Positions 1-6,719 of a stretch of 64,000 nucleotides of DNA are shown here, piece by piece. The notes under the pieces were generated by a model that searched no databases, was not told the DNA's origin, and saw nothing but the letters and a program-made list of their open reading frames with translations. Origin of the DNA: an uncultured Pontibacter sp. (lineage in GTDB: Bacteria; Bacteroidota; Bacteroidia; Cytophagales; Hymenobacteraceae). The position numbers and the translations under genes were made by a program. The DNA lies in the NCBI GenBank assembly GCA_947499125.1, contig CANMMP010000003.1, positions 558,001-622,000 on the forward strand. The letters are read 5' to 3'. The stretch's first letter is position 1; each line of letters begins with the position of its first letter.

Positions 1-1
1 C

Positions 2-73
2 GGAATAGCTGAGCTATGGGACCTGGGCCAGGCCGTGCCCGAAGAATCTGTAAACGAAAACGGTATGTTTTAG
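2..73 (+). CDS. C-terminal end of an unidentified protein (5' part outside window)
   Basis: An open frame runs from the window edge to a TAG at 71-73. The visible 23 residues are acidic and polar and end in NGMF. The fragment is too short to assign to a family. It is followed by 58 bases before the next gene on the same strand. Confidence 0.5.
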   Translation, partial: GIAELWDLGQAVPEESVNENGMF

Positions 74-131
74 TGTGGCATTTTAACGTATAAGCATAAC
101 TTTACACCGTTTTATATTTAACACGATAACC

Positions 132-410
132 ATGTATTTTATTCTTTTCTACAAAACTGTTGAAGACTACCTGGAGCGCCGTGGCACTTACCGCGCCGAG
201 CACCTGGAGCTGATAAATAAAGCACAGGCAAATGGCGACCTGGTTATGGCTGGTGCTCTTGCCGAACCTGCTGATGGCGCTGTGCTGATCTTTAAAGGCG
301 ATGGCCCACATGCTGCTGAGGCGTTTGCCCAAAACGACCCTTACGTAAAAAATGGCCTGATCCGAGAGTGGGAAGTACGCCCCTGGACAGTAGTAGCCGG
401 CGGCGAATAA
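132..410 (+). CDS. YciI-like (YCII-related) small protein
   Basis: This 92-residue protein has the layout of the YCII family: a short N-terminal beta strand (MYFILFY), a helix carrying a conserved-type His in RAEHLEL, the segment GDLVMAGALAEPADGA, and a C-terminal strand with REWEVRPW. YCII proteins are small ferredoxin-fold dimers; some act as dehydrochlorinases, but most have no known reaction, so no substrate is claimed. The ATG at 132 gives the usual family length. A strong hairpin terminator follows at 427-465, so the gene is probably transcribed separately from the sulfurtransferase downstream. Confidence 0.85.
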   Translation: MYFILFYKTVEDYLERRGTYRAEHLELINKAQANGDLVMAGALAEPADGAVLIFKGDGPHAAEAFAQNDPYVKNGLIREWEVRPWTVVAGGE

Positions 411-426
411 CGCAGCGATTTATACA

Positions 427-470
427 AAACTCCGGGACTAACGTTTTATACTTGTCCCGGAGTTTTTCTT
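427..470 (+). terminator. Rho-independent terminator after the YciI-like gene
   Basis: A perfect 12-bp inverted repeat (AAACTCCGGGAC at 427-438, complement at 454-465) encloses a 15-base loop. It is followed by TTCTT, making a T-rich tail. Confidence 0.85.
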
Positions 471-491
471 TTAAACCTAACCTATAAAACT

Positions 492-1337
492 ATGGAGCCC
501 ATTATACAGCCACAGCAACTTGCCACGCTATTGCAGCAACAGCAACCCATTATACTTGTAGATGCCCGCTCCGGCCCCACCGCCCGCGACAAGTATAAAA
601 CCGAACACCTGCAGGGAGCCCTCTTCACCGACCTGGAAACTGACCTGGCCCGCCCAACAGCAAATCCCGAGAATGGTGGCAGGCACCCTTTACCGCCAAC
701 AGCAGAGTTTGCAGCTTATGTGGGGCAGCTCGGTATAACCCCGGAAAGCCATGTGGTGGTGTATGATGAAATGAGCGGTGCAAATGCAGCCGCGCGTTTC
801 TGGTGGATGCTGCGTGCATTGGGCCATAAAAATGTGCAGGTGCTGGATGGTGGCTACGATGCCGCTAAACAAGCCGGTGTACCAATAGCATCAGGAGAAG
901 AAAAAGCAAACCCAACGACACCTTACCCGCAAACTGGCTGGAAGCTACCTATAGCTACTGTGCAGGAAATAGAGCAGGCCACCCAGAATAAAGATAGTAT
1001 GGTGATAGATGTGCGGGCAGCCGCGCGCTTCCGTGGCGAAACCGAACCAATTGACCTGGTTGCCGGCCACATTCCGGGAGCCGTTAATATACCTTTTACA
1101 TCTAACCTGAACGAAAAAGGCTTTTACCTTAGTCCCGAAGAACTGAAAGAGAAGTATAAACAAGCGCTCGGAAACAGAAAACCTGAAAACGTGATGGTAC
1201 ATTGCGGCTCCGGCGTTACAGCCTGCCATACCTTACTTGCCATGGACCAGGCCGGGCTGCCGATGCCCAAACTATACGTTGGCTCCTGGAGCGAATGGTC
1301 GAGGAGTGGGCGTGAGGTAGCTACCGGCGAAGTATAA
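492..1337 (+). CDS. Sulfurtransferase with two rhodanese domains (thiosulfate/3-mercaptopyruvate type)
   Basis: The 281-residue protein is a tandem rhodanese. The N-terminal non-catalytic domain (about 1-145) includes ILVDARS and the conserved GAL and VVVYDE segments. The C-terminal catalytic domain (about 155-281) contains VIDVRAAARFRGE and the active-site loop HCGSGVTAC with the persulfide-forming Cys at 238. The CGSGVTA loop is typical of the SseA/TST group, which transfers sulfur from thiosulfate or 3-mercaptopyruvate to cyanide or thiol acceptors; which donor is used cannot be told from sequence. The ATG at 492 gives the standard length of about 280 residues. It is a cytoplasmic enzyme with no signal peptide. 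Confidence 0.9.
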   Translation: MEPIIQPQQLATLLQQQQPIILVDARSGPTARDKYKTEHLQGALFTDLETDLARPTANPENGGRHPLPPTAEFAAYVGQLGITPESHVVVYDEMSGANAAARFWWMLRALGHKNVQVLDGGYDAAKQAGVPIASGEEKANPTTPYPQTGWKLPIATVQEIEQATQNKDSMVIDVRAAARFRGETEPIDLVAGHIPGAVNIPFTSNLNEKGFYLSPEELKEKYKQALGNRKPENVMVHCGSGVTACHTLLAMDQAGLPMPKLYVGSWSEWSRSGREVATGEV

Positions 1338-1412
1338 ACTATCAGTTACGTAGCCTGCCTGCGATGTGTAAGTATTGTGATCTTAGTGCCGGGATAACTA
1401 AACTGTAATAGC

Positions 1413-1790
1413 CTATTTTGTTTTGCGGATATCAGCGGGCACCGGTAACTCGGTTGGGTTTATAGTGCTGGCTGCTTTTTGGGCAGGGCTCAGGTGGCGT
1501 TTATGTTTCATGCCGGCCTCACGGGCTTCCACTTCATACTTATTGTTATAGTAGCCCACCCGCCACGACTCTTTCAGGTATAGCCACAAAAACCGGAAAA
1601 ACCCATGCTCCTGAAACTGCCTGATGTGGCAAAGTTCATGCTCAAACCACCCGATATCGTTCAGGAAGGTGTCGCGGTCAACGCCGCTCAGGTGAATGCT
1701 TTTGCCCAGCACCATGGCCACGTTCCGGCTTTTTAATACCATGCGGGCCACCCGCGCAAACGGCGATCTTTCTACAATTTTATAGTCCAT
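1413..1790 (-). CDS. Small HExxH-motif protein, putative zinc peptidase-like
   Basis: This is a 125-residue protein starting at an ATG at 1790; an upstream in-frame TTG at 1799 is less likely. The central motif HELCHIRQFQEHG matches HExxH with a following acidic/His helix, the zinc-binding arrangement of gluzincin-like peptidases. It lacks a full peptidase domain, a signal peptide and membrane segments. Downstream is a conserved-looking stretch, YYNNKYEVEAREA, in which a Glu could be a third zinc ligand. The C-terminal 25 residues look disordered. I do not recognise a named family; catalytic activity is inference from the motif only. It is convergent with the sulfurtransferase gene. Confidence 0.7.
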   Translation of the reverse strand: MDYKIVERSPFARVARMVLKSRNVAMVLGKSIHLSGVDRDTFLNDIGWFEHELCHIRQFQEHGFFRFLWLYLKESWRVGYYNNKYEVEAREAGMKHKRHLSPAQKAASTINPTELPVPADIRKTK

Positions 1791-1916
1791 CAGGCACAAG
1801 TCTGAATTTATACTTTTCCGGGCACCAGTTACGTTATACTTGCCGCAACCCTTGCGGATAAGCCATAATAACTGGTAAAAGGTGCTCTGTTACAGGTAAA
1901 TGCAAAGTACAACAAG

Positions 1917-1948
1917 TTTGGCTCTTAACTTTATTGTACTTAATTTTG
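1917..1948 (+). promoter_or_regulatory. Bacteroidota-type promoter for the NlpC/P60 gene
   Basis: TTTG at 1917-1920 is separated by 20 bases from TAATTTTG at 1941-1948. This matches the phylum consensus TTTG-N19/20-TAnnTTTG. Transcription would start near 1954 and give a leader of about 110 bases before the ATG at 2067. Confidence 0.65.
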
Positions 1949-2066
1949 CACCCGGCAGTTAAAAAAATACCGCGCCTATAGCATTAAACTATAAACCGGT
2001 GCAAAAACTGCCTGCTAAGGTGTAACTGTTTTCCTGCATTTAAGCAGGTGCAAACAAGCCAAACCC

Positions 2067-2687
2067 ATGAAAAAAACAATCATACTAAGTATACTGGCTG
2101 CCTTGTCGCTTGCCTTGTCATACTTCTACGAAATAACGCCCGCTGAGTCGGCTAAGCTGCCTGAGCCGGTTGCCACCATATCGCCTTATGCCATAAATTC
2201 GGGGGAGGATATGGCCATAGCCCTACTCATGCAGGAGCCCTTGGTTAAGCTACCCGAGCCAAAGCCTGAGCCGGAAACCTACTACTCTAAAAAGCTGCGC
2301 ATGCAATTTGCCAGCACCAAAAACAAGAACCTGATAGAGACTGTAGCTGGTTGGCTGGGAACACCTTACCGTTATGGCCGCAGCTCTAAAAGAGGGGTTG
2401 ATTGCTCTGGTTTTGTTACCAGCATTTACCGCGATGTATATGGCATTAAGCTCAGCCGCTCGTCGCAGGCCATGTTTGGAGATGTAAAACGGATTAAACG
2501 CGAGAACCTGCGCACCGGCGACCTGGTGTTCTTCAAGCGCAGCCCGAAACAACCGATCTTCCATGTGGGCATCTACCTTAAAAACGACAAGTTTATACAT
2601 GCCGCCACCAGCAGCGGGGTAATGGTAAGCTCACTTAAAGAGCCCTTTTTCAGGAGAAATTATTACGCGGCCGGCCGGGTGATGTAA
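2067..2687 (+). CDS. C40-family NlpC/P60 peptidoglycan peptidase
   Basis: This exported cell-wall peptidase has 206 residues. Residues 1-22 form a signal peptide or anchor (Lys-rich start, then a hydrophobic run). A Pro/Glu-rich linker extends to about residue 85. The NlpC/P60 domain follows at about 95-206: TPYRYG, the nucleophile in DCSGF (Cys113), the GDLVFF strand, the catalytic His166 in HVGIY, and a third polar residue in FIHAATSSGV (His178). Such enzymes cleave gamma-D-Glu-diaminopimelate or related stem-peptide bonds during wall remodelling. No SH3 or LysM targeting domain is present. The gene stands alone, with its own promoter-like element and a terminator. Confidence 0.92.
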   Translation: MKKTIILSILAALSLALSYFYEITPAESAKLPEPVATISPYAINSGEDMAIALLMQEPLVKLPEPKPEPETYYSKKLRMQFASTKNKNLIETVAGWLGTPYRYGRSSKRGVDCSGFVTSIYRDVYGIKLSRSSQAMFGDVKRIKRENLRTGDLVFFKRSPKQPIFHVGIYLKNDKFIHAATSSGVMVSSLKEPFFRRNYYAAGRVM

Positions 2688-2713
2688 CGGCTTCGTCCTT
2701 ATAGTTAAAGTAT

Positions 2714-2742
2714 AGCCTTGCATAACCTGCAGGGCTTTTTTA
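2714..2742 (+). terminator. Rho-independent terminator after the NlpC/P60 gene
   Basis: A 9-bp stem with one G-U pair (2714-2722 with 2728-2736) and a short loop is followed by TTTTTTATT. Confidence 0.75.
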
Positions 2743-2880
2743 TTATGGATCGGGGAACAATTTTATAGTTGGCAAGTATAGGTATGGTAACATTACTTTA
2801 GCCAAATTGCACCCGCAAAATGATACTATAAAAATCCGGATAAACGTTTACAACTAACACGCAACACGAAGAACAACACT

Positions 2881-3423
2881 ATGGAAAACCACGCACCCGA
2901 CGGCAAAAATATCTCGCAAAGCTCCCTGTTTAAAACCCTGCTTACCAAAGCCGAGCGCTACCTGAAACACCCTGCCGAAGTTACCAAACTACTGAACGAT
3001 GCTTTTAAGAAAGCAACTGCCAAGCAAAGTGTAGGCAGCCTGGCCGCCGAAGCCTGGGAAAACCTGCAGATACTGTCGCGCATGATAAAGTCTGCTACTT
3101 CCGGCGACTATAAAGGCATACCAACTACAGTGTTAATTGGTGGCGTGGCCGTGGTCATTTATTTCCTGATGCCGATAGATCTGATCCCGGATTTTATACC
3201 TGTGGTTGGCCTGCTGGATGATGCCAGCTTACTTGCCTGGTTTATGACAAGTATAAAAACAGAGCTCGACCGCTTTAAGGATTGGGAAGCAAGCTTTAAC
3301 TATAAGCAGCGCCAGGAAGCCCATAACAATGCAACCCACAATGCCGATACCTCTTTTGGCACGCCCAAATATGCCGATCGTCCTGATAATTCCGTACAAA
3401 TAGAAAGACACACTGATTTGTAA
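2881..3423 (+). CDS. YkvA/DUF1232 family membrane protein
   Basis: This 180-residue protein carries the DUF1232 signature in its middle: a hydrophobic helix at about 84-102, immediately followed by YFLMPIDLIPDFIPVVGLLDD, which is nearly invariant in this family. The N-terminal 80 residues are helical and charged, and the tail is polar and probably disordered. The family is widespread and mostly uncharacterised; some members are linked to envelope or stress phenotypes. A small charged protein gene follows 17 bases downstream and is probably co-transcribed. Confidence 0.88.
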   Translation: MENHAPDGKNISQSSLFKTLLTKAERYLKHPAEVTKLLNDAFKKATAKQSVGSLAAEAWENLQILSRMIKSATSGDYKGIPTTVLIGGVAVVIYFLMPIDLIPDFIPVVGLLDDASLLAWFMTSIKTELDRFKDWEASFNYKQRQEAHNNATHNADTSFGTPKYADRPDNSVQIERHTDL

Positions 3424-3440
3424 CCTGTAAGCCTGTACCT

Positions 3441-3623
3441 ATGAAAACAGATAAAAAGAACGAGAAAGCGGAAGAGAAAGATAAGAAGCAGCCCGTAGAC
3501 CCTGAAACCGCGGGCACCGGCAAAGCTAATCGTGAGCCAACGCTGCGCAGCTCTACTACTGATAGTAGCCGCATGCACAAAAACAGCCACGACGACATGC
3601 CAACCGGCGGCAACATCCGGTAA
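3441..3623 (+). CDS. Small, highly charged hypothetical protein
   Basis: The 60-residue product is almost entirely hydrophilic: a Lys/Glu-rich first half (KKNEKAEEKDKKQ) and a Ser/Thr/Asn/Gly-rich second half. It contains no predicted strand, helix core or membrane segment and is probably intrinsically disordered. It begins 17 bases after the YkvA-like gene and is followed at once by a terminator. That arrangement supports it being the real last gene of a two-gene unit. No function can be assigned. Confidence 0.65.
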   Translation: MKTDKKNEKAEEKDKKQPVDPETAGTGKANREPTLRSSTTDSSRMHKNSHDDMPTGGNIR

Positions 3624-3643
3624 CTTAATTTAACACATAAACG

Positions 3644-3678
3644 CAGCCTGCCAACCATACCTGGCAGGCTGTTTTTTT
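3644..3678 (+). terminator. Rho-independent terminator
   Basis: A perfect 10-bp stem (CAGCCTGCCA at 3644-3653 with its complement at 3662-3671) is followed by seven T residues. Confidence 0.9.
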
Positions 3679-3813
3679 GTCTGATTTCTAGGATAAGGGT
3701 TTTGTGCACATGTGCCAGGAACAGGCTTTAAGTACAGTTTTAGAGTTAAAATATAGTACAATTCAAATACATAAATTTAAATAAAAAAAGAAAAAAGCCT
3801 GCTATATATTGGA

Positions 3814-3841
3814 TTGCTAAAGTAATATTTACCTATCTTTG
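3814..3841 (+). promoter_or_regulatory. Promoter-like element upstream of the YgjP-like gene
   Basis: TTG at 3814-3816 lies 17 bases before TATCTTTG at 3834-3841 (TAnnTTTG). The predicted start of transcription is near 3848, about 28 bases before the GTG start codon at 3876. Confidence 0.55.
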
Positions 3842-3875
3842 GTTCAAAGATTTTGTATTTTAACTTTTAGCCAAA

Positions 3876-4616
3876 GTGCCTACAACTTTTTTAAAACTCT
3901 CATCTGTTAATGTTCACATTGACGGCATCGGGAAAGTCTTGATAGAGCGCAGCGATAAAGCCAAGCGCATCAGTATTAGCGTAAGGCCTCTGAAAGGGAT
4001 CAGAGTGGCTGTTCCGCCGCACATCAGTTTTGATAAAGCCGAACAGCTTATTTATACCAAAGCCGACTGGATAAAGGAACACCAGGAGCGCATGAAACAG
4101 CAGGAAACGAAGGTTACCACCTACGATCCTGACACCGAGTTCAAAACTAAGTTTCATACGCTGAGGTTGCTGACGCATGCCCAGTACGATATGCGCTGCA
4201 TAATTGAGGATGGCTTTATAAACGTGTTTTATCCTGCCTTTAAAGATGCCAGCGAGTCCGATGTACAAAAGTTCATCCGCAAATCGATTGAGGAGGCTTA
4301 CCGCAAAGAGGCAAAAGAGTACTTGCCACAGCGTGTCGCTTTTTTTGCGGAACGTTTCGGATTTACCTACCAGAATGTGTTTATCAAGAACGCTAAAAGC
4401 CGTTGGGGCAGCTGCTCACACACCAACAACATCAACCTGAACCTGCACCTGATGCGCCTTCCTGATGTGCTCTGTGATTATGTGATACTGCATGAGCTGG
4501 CCCACACCGTAGAAAAGAACCACGGCCCACGCTTCTGGAAGCTCCTCGACAGGATAAGCGGCGACGCTAAGAACCTGGATAAAAAACTGAAAGAATACAG
4601 AATTTCAATCTTTTAA
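3876..4616 (+). CDS. YgjP-like M48-type metallopeptidase (DUF45)
   Basis: This cytoplasmic protein of 246 residues uses a GTG start. The N-terminal half is a beta-rich domain typical of the YgjP family. The C-terminal half has the conserved NAKSRWGSCS segment at about 172-181 and the zinc motif HELAH (His206, Glu207, His210), followed by NHGPRFWKLL, where the downstream His is the likely third ligand. YgjP/SprT-like proteins are predicted zinc proteases with poorly defined substrates. The gene has its own promoter-like element and a strong terminator, so it is probably monocistronic. Confidence 0.9.
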   Translation: MPTTFLKLSSVNVHIDGIGKVLIERSDKAKRISISVRPLKGIRVAVPPHISFDKAEQLIYTKADWIKEHQERMKQQETKVTTYDPDTEFKTKFHTLRLLTHAQYDMRCIIEDGFINVFYPAFKDASESDVQKFIRKSIEEAYRKEAKEYLPQRVAFFAERFGFTYQNVFIKNAKSRWGSCSHTNNINLNLHLMRLPDVLCDYVILHELAHTVEKNHGPRFWKLLDRISGDAKNLDKKLKEYRISIF

Positions 4617-4654
4617 TTATTCGCTATTGAGTATACTGTTACTATAAAATACAG

Positions 4655-4690
4655 AAATCCCCCGCCAGGTATAAGCGGGGGATTTTTTAT
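4655..4690 (+). terminator. Rho-independent terminator after the YgjP-like gene
   Basis: An 11-bp stem AAATCCCCCGC / GCGGGGGATTT (4655-4665 with 4675-4685) runs directly into a T-rich stretch. Confidence 0.9.
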
Positions 4691-5068
4691 GTCTTTTTTT
4701 GAGGTTTTGTTGTGGGGTGTGAACCCACCCCTGCCCCTCCGAAGAGGGGAATTTCTGCTGTAGTTTTAGTTGAAGTTTTGGTTTTATAGTTGATGTAGTC
4801 CAACCACCCCTAACCCCTCTCCCGGAGTGAGTCCGGGATCTGCGACTTGTTTAAGGCGGGAAACTCTGAGGTTGCTATAGCTGGCTTTATAGTTTTATAG
4901 TTTCTGCCTTTACACCCCTATAGTCCCCTCAAGGGGACAGTTCTGCCTTTTCAAAGTTGAATTGATAGCCTTATTGTTAGCGATTGTCATCCCCCTGCCC
5001 CCTTCGAAGGGGGACTTTCTGCTATCGTTATTGCTGCGTTTACAGTTCTATAGTTACATCCTGCGAGC

Positions 5069-5088
5069 GGACAGGTCGCGACCTGTCC
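5069..5088. repeat. 20-bp perfect palindrome
   Basis: GGACAGGTCG is followed directly by its reverse complement with no loop. It lies inside the repeat block, and no T-run follows it. Confidence 0.8.
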
Positions 5089-5391
5089 CTACGGAAGTAT
5101 AACCATGAGAAAAGGTCGAAGCTTACAGACTCAACCTATAGTTAAGTAGTGGCTATGAGAAACGTTCCAGTCTTTGGGTTGAGCGCCTTGTAGATTTCTG
5201 GTGCCGTAAGGCATTTCGACGCAGGAGAAAAAGAAATGTACACCGCGCGATGCCCGAAGACGAGGCCTCGCGGCCGTGAGCGCATAAAGCTAACTATAAA
5301 ACGATAGGTAAGTAGAGCTCCCAGGATAAGGTGTGGCTATGAAAGTATAGCTTGGTTCAAGAAAGCATAGACTTCAACTATAATCCTAAAT

Positions 5392-5581
5392 AGATTTCTC
5401 ACGAAGTTCGAAATGACAAAAGAGAAACTATAAGACACATAAGATTTCTCGACTAACGCTCGAAATGACAATAGAGTAGAATGTAGGATAACAGACACCC
5501 CGAAACAAGTTCGGGATCTTCGGCTCGCAGGAGCTGCGCACACTGCTAGGTCTTTCTATCTCGCTCGGGATGGCACGAGAG
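5392..5581. repeat. Three tandem-dispersed copies of a ~34-bp repeat
   Basis: Units at 5392-5424 and 5442-5476 share AGATTTCTC, a variable middle, then TCGAAATGACAA and AGAG. A more decayed unit lies at 5549-5581 (TCTTTCTATCTCGCTCGGGATGGCACGAGAG-like). An inverted relative (CATTTCGACGCAGGAGAAA) sits at 5212-5230. Confidence 0.65.
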
Positions 5582-5592
5582 AAACTATAACA

Positions 5593-6627
5593 TTACTTTT
5601 TCTTCTCCATAAACCTCCTCGGAGGCACAGCATACAACTCTACACGAACATATCCGGCACCAGCCAGGTCATTATTCAGTATCTCGTCGCGGGAGCCTAT
5701 CTCATCGAAAACGCGGTTGCGGTAGTATTGGCGGAAGCCACCTTCCAGCGAGAACCATAAGAAATCGTAGATCTCGCGTTCCAGGCGCAGGAAACCTTTA
5801 ATATCGGTGCGACGCAACTCTACTTCACTAAACTGCGCAAGCGGGCCTTCATCTATGTATAAGTTATAGCTGGCGCCATCTAACTTATAACCGGTATAAA
5901 GCAGTGTTTTTTCGTTTACATTATAGCGCAGGCGTACGTTTGCCGGGAAAATGGCTTCTACACCCCAGCGGTCGTTAAAAGTTCGGTTGTAGATAATGGC
6001 AGGATAAATGCTGCGACGGCCAAAAGTATAACCCACCTGGAAACCCACCCCGATCACGTAGTCCGGAGATTTCTTCCAGCCATAACCCGCTTCAAAAGTA
6101 GTTTTCAGGTAGTTTATTAGGTTGTTACTGGCACCATCTTTTTCCCAGTCGCCATTCAGGTCGCCTTTTACACGCAACAGGTAAAACCGGCGGTTATCTA
6201 TAGAGCGCAGGTAAGCCAGTTGTGCGCCCAGGCTGTGCAGGTTCTTGTCTTCCAGGTACTCATATAGCGCGTAATTTGTCGGAGTTACATTATCGAAGTT
6301 AAACTCTTCCAGGCCATAGTTGAGGCCAAAAATGATCTTGGTTTGCGGCCTGTTCATTACCGGAGCGTATATTTTGGCATCGAACTTATTGTTTCGTCTT
6401 ACACGCCCGCTACCGCTCTCAATACGCGGGTCTTCTGACTGCGATTCTATATCGAACTGGGGTAAGCGCTCATAGCCTAATATAATGCCTCTGCTTTTGC
6501 CCATATTGCGTACCGAGGGGCTGGCGTATTCTTCGAGCGTTTCTGTTTCAGGGCCTTGCGCCTGTGCTGGCTGTACTGTGAAAAATAGAGGTATAGCTCC
6601 TAAAAACAGTAATTTTATGATTTTCAT
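5593..6627 (-). CDS. Outer-membrane beta-barrel protein (DUF6268-like)
   Basis: A 344-residue exported protein. Residues 1-23 are a signal peptide ending AQAQG. The rest is a run of alternating amphipathic strands rich in Tyr, Arg, Asn and aromatic residues (for example KIIFGLNYGLEEF, RRFYLLRVKGDL, RWGVEAIFPANVRLRYN), which is what a porin-like barrel looks like. The resemblance to DUF6268 is from memory and moderate. It lies 92 bases downstream of the metallophosphoesterase/Omp85 fusion on the same strand, with a hairpin in the gap. The two could therefore be partly coupled. No function is claimed. Confidence 0.7.
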   Translation of the reverse strand: MKIIKLLFLGAIPLFFTVQPAQAQGPETETLEEYASPSVRNMGKSRGIILGYERLPQFDIESQSEDPRIESGSGRVRRNNKFDAKIYAPVMNRPQTKIIFGLNYGLEEFNFDNVTPTNYALYEYLEDKNLHSLGAQLAYLRSIDNRRFYLLRVKGDLNGDWEKDGASNNLINYLKTTFEAGYGWKKSPDYVIGVGFQVGYTFGRRSIYPAIIYNRTFNDRWGVEAIFPANVRLRYNVNEKTLLYTGYKLDGASYNLYIDEGPLAQFSEVELRRTDIKGFLRLEREIYDFLWFSLEGGFRQYYRNRVFDEIGSRDEILNNDLAGAGYVRVELYAVPPRRFMEKKK

Positions 6628-6670
6628 AGTGTTGTGCTGTTGTGTTGTATGGGCATCTTGTTAAGCAGAA

Positions 6671-6705
6671 AGTGCCGCATGTACTACATACGGCACTCTT
6701 TTATT
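6671..6705. terminator. Hairpin between the two outer-membrane genes
   Basis: AGTGCCG at 6671-6677 pairs with CGGCACT at 6691-6697, extended by four more pairs around one mismatch. The T-rich tail is on the forward side (CTTTTATTT). As a reverse-strand terminator it is therefore weak, and partial read-through into the downstream gene is plausible. Confidence 0.45.
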
Positions 6706-6719
6706 TAGGTACAGGATTT

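Larger units (their letters stand above)
4700..5590. repeat. Gene-free block of degenerate palindromic dispersed repeats
   Basis: About 900 bases lack any convincing coding frame but hold many short palindromes: CCCCTC-CGAA-GAGGGG (4734-4749), CCCGGA-N5-TCCGGG (4821-4837), GTCCCC-TCAA-GGGGAC (4923-4938), CCCCCTTCGAAGGGGG (4998-5013) and a 20-bp perfect palindrome (5069-5088). Several share flanks such as CACCCCT(A)..CCCCT before the stem and TTCTGC after it. The right part has repeated TTTCTC-N-TCGAAATGACA units. The style matches dispersed intergenic repeats seen in other Bacteroidota genomes (from general knowledge). The block probably contains several decayed copies of two or three repeat families. 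Confidence 0.7.

Noticed and set aside
4734-5013. The four GC-rich palindromes as gene terminators
   Set aside because: None is followed by a T-run and all lie far from gene ends; they share flanks, so repeats are the better explanation.
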